From: Oscillibacter valericigenes | GTDB lineage: Bacteria; Bacillota; Clostridia; Oscillospirales; Oscillospiraceae | Assembly (NCBI RefSeq): GCF_021531435.1 | Contig: NZ_JAFBIS010000016.1 | Coordinates: 1 to 58,622 of the forward strand | Reading direction: 5' to 3' | DNA length: 58,622 bases | Shown: piece by piece, positions 58,024-58,622 of the stretch | How positions within the stretch are numbered: position 1 is the first letter of the stretch | Layout: every line of letters begins with the position of its first letter | Made by a program: the position numbers and the translations under genes | The notes under the pieces: generated by a model | Databases searched by the model: none | What the model saw: only the letters and a program-made list of their open reading frames with translations | What the model was told of the DNA's origin: nothing

Positions 58024-58622
58024 TCACACCATTGCTACTTCTATATCAAAATAAAAGTTTAATGTATTATTTTCGAATCGATATGTACCATCACCAGCAT
58101 ATCGGAACGATATTGTTAACATATCCCAATTTTCTTCAAAGTTTTCGAATGGCTCATCATTGAAAGTTGATGAAGTTCCTCCTTGTTTCATAACCTCAAT
58201 CAATTCATCCGACGTCATATTATGCGCACTTCCATAATCTTCAAACCATTGCTGGGAGATTATGATATTTATAGTATTCCCATTATAGTTTGTTGAAACA
58301 TAATGTCCCGTTAATTCATCCATGGATATCGTATATTCGACAGCTTTCCAAGCGAGCGTGAATACCACCTTGGCTGCCTCCACATTGGATGCAGATGCAC
58401 TGACCGCCGTGGCGATGCCAGCGCACTCGAAAGGCAGGTTTCCACCAGCAGGAATGACCCATTCGCCGTCTTTCAGAGTGAGGTTCTGGTTACCCGTGGT
58501 GGATGTAGCAACCTGAGTGCCGCCGTCAGGAGTGAGGGCGAGGCCCAGCTTGTTGGAGTTCACCTTCTCGGAGGCGAGAGAGGAACGATTACCGCCATTG
58601 AAGCTGACAATACTCCATGCGT
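58024..58622 (-). CDS. Hypothetical protein, 5' part outside the window
   Basis: The frame is open from the right edge to a TGA at 58024-58026, giving about 199 residues. The visible part begins AWSIVSFNGGNRSSLASEK and continues with short beta-strand-like, Ser/Thr/Asn-rich sequence (VATSTTGNQNLTLKDGEW, LTGHYVSTNYNGN), ending FYFDIEVAMV. The composition resembles an exported or surface protein, but signal and anchor are not visible. A GTG at 58561 could be taken for a start but has no ribosome site. The right half of the visible segment is more GC-rich than the left, hinting at a mosaic. Confidence 0.6.
   Translation of the reverse strand, partial: AWSIVSFNGGNRSSLASEKVNSNKLGLALTPDGGTQVATSTTGNQNLTLKDGEWVIPAGGNLPFECAGIATAVSASASNVEAAKVVFTLAWKAVEYTISMDELTGHYVSTNYNGNTINIIISQQWFEDYGSAHNMTSDELIEVMKQGGTSSTFNDEPFENFEENWDMLTISFRYAGDGTYRFENNTLNFYFDIEVAMV

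Overview
The window looks like a chromosome segment of a spore-forming, GC-rich gut Clostridium relative, most likely Oscillospiraceae (Flavonifractor/Lawsonibacter/Oscillibacter-like). The supporting evidence is Firmicutes gene order (infB-rbfA-nrnA-truB-ribF, trmFO-plsX-acpP-rnc), a spoIIE-type sporulation phosphatase, a T-box leader, TTG/GTG starts, strong AGGAGG ribosome sites, and anaerobe markers (rubredoxin, anaerobic sulfatase maturase, F420-dehydrogenase-type protein). The assignment rests on these traits, not on a database match.

Layout: 1-6.1 kb is the end of the nusA/infB translation operon, with an odd 45-bp duplication of the infB end. 6.1-11.1 kb holds spoIIE, a dihydrouridine synthase and an ECF sigma/anti-sigma pair. 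11.2-18 kb has queT behind a leader that looks like an attenuator, rubredoxin, a pyruvyltransferase/F420-dehydrogenase fusion, dCMP deaminase, XdhC and a second sigma/anti-sigma unit with two membrane proteins. 18-29.5 kb has tex, a DUF1846 gene, cysK and a sulfur-scavenging block (ABC transporter, Cys-type sulfatase, TauE-like exporter, sulfatase maturase). 29.6-37.6 kb carries a ROK-family gene, six tRNA genes, two unusual repeat modules fused to tRNA 3' ends, and assorted small enzymes. 37.6-54.8 kb is mostly minus-strand housekeeping: iscU-iscS, a T-box aminotransferase, ftsK/spoIIIE, uppP, rnc, acpP, plsX, trmFO, topA, dprA, a SpoU methylase, lysS and greA.

From about 54.8 kb to the end, base composition drops sharply to AT-rich and the genes become accessory: an SPFH/SHOCT protein with a zinc-ribbon membrane partner, a SLOG/DUF1273 protein, an XRE regulator and a cut-off hypothetical protein. 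This looks like the start of a horizontally acquired region, and its edge carries three degenerate direct repeats about 55 bp apart.

How parts work together: the sulfatase is a Cys-type enzyme that needs formylglycine made by the maturase encoded next door. Its operon also encodes a sulfonate/sulfate-ester type ABC importer, and cysK just beyond could assimilate released sulfur. The most unusual DNA structures are the tRNA-trailer repeats, the infB duplication with its hairpin array, the queT attenuator, and an orphan promoter/operator at 36.4 kb. No complete phage, IS element, convincing CRISPR-Cas locus or rRNA operon is visible.
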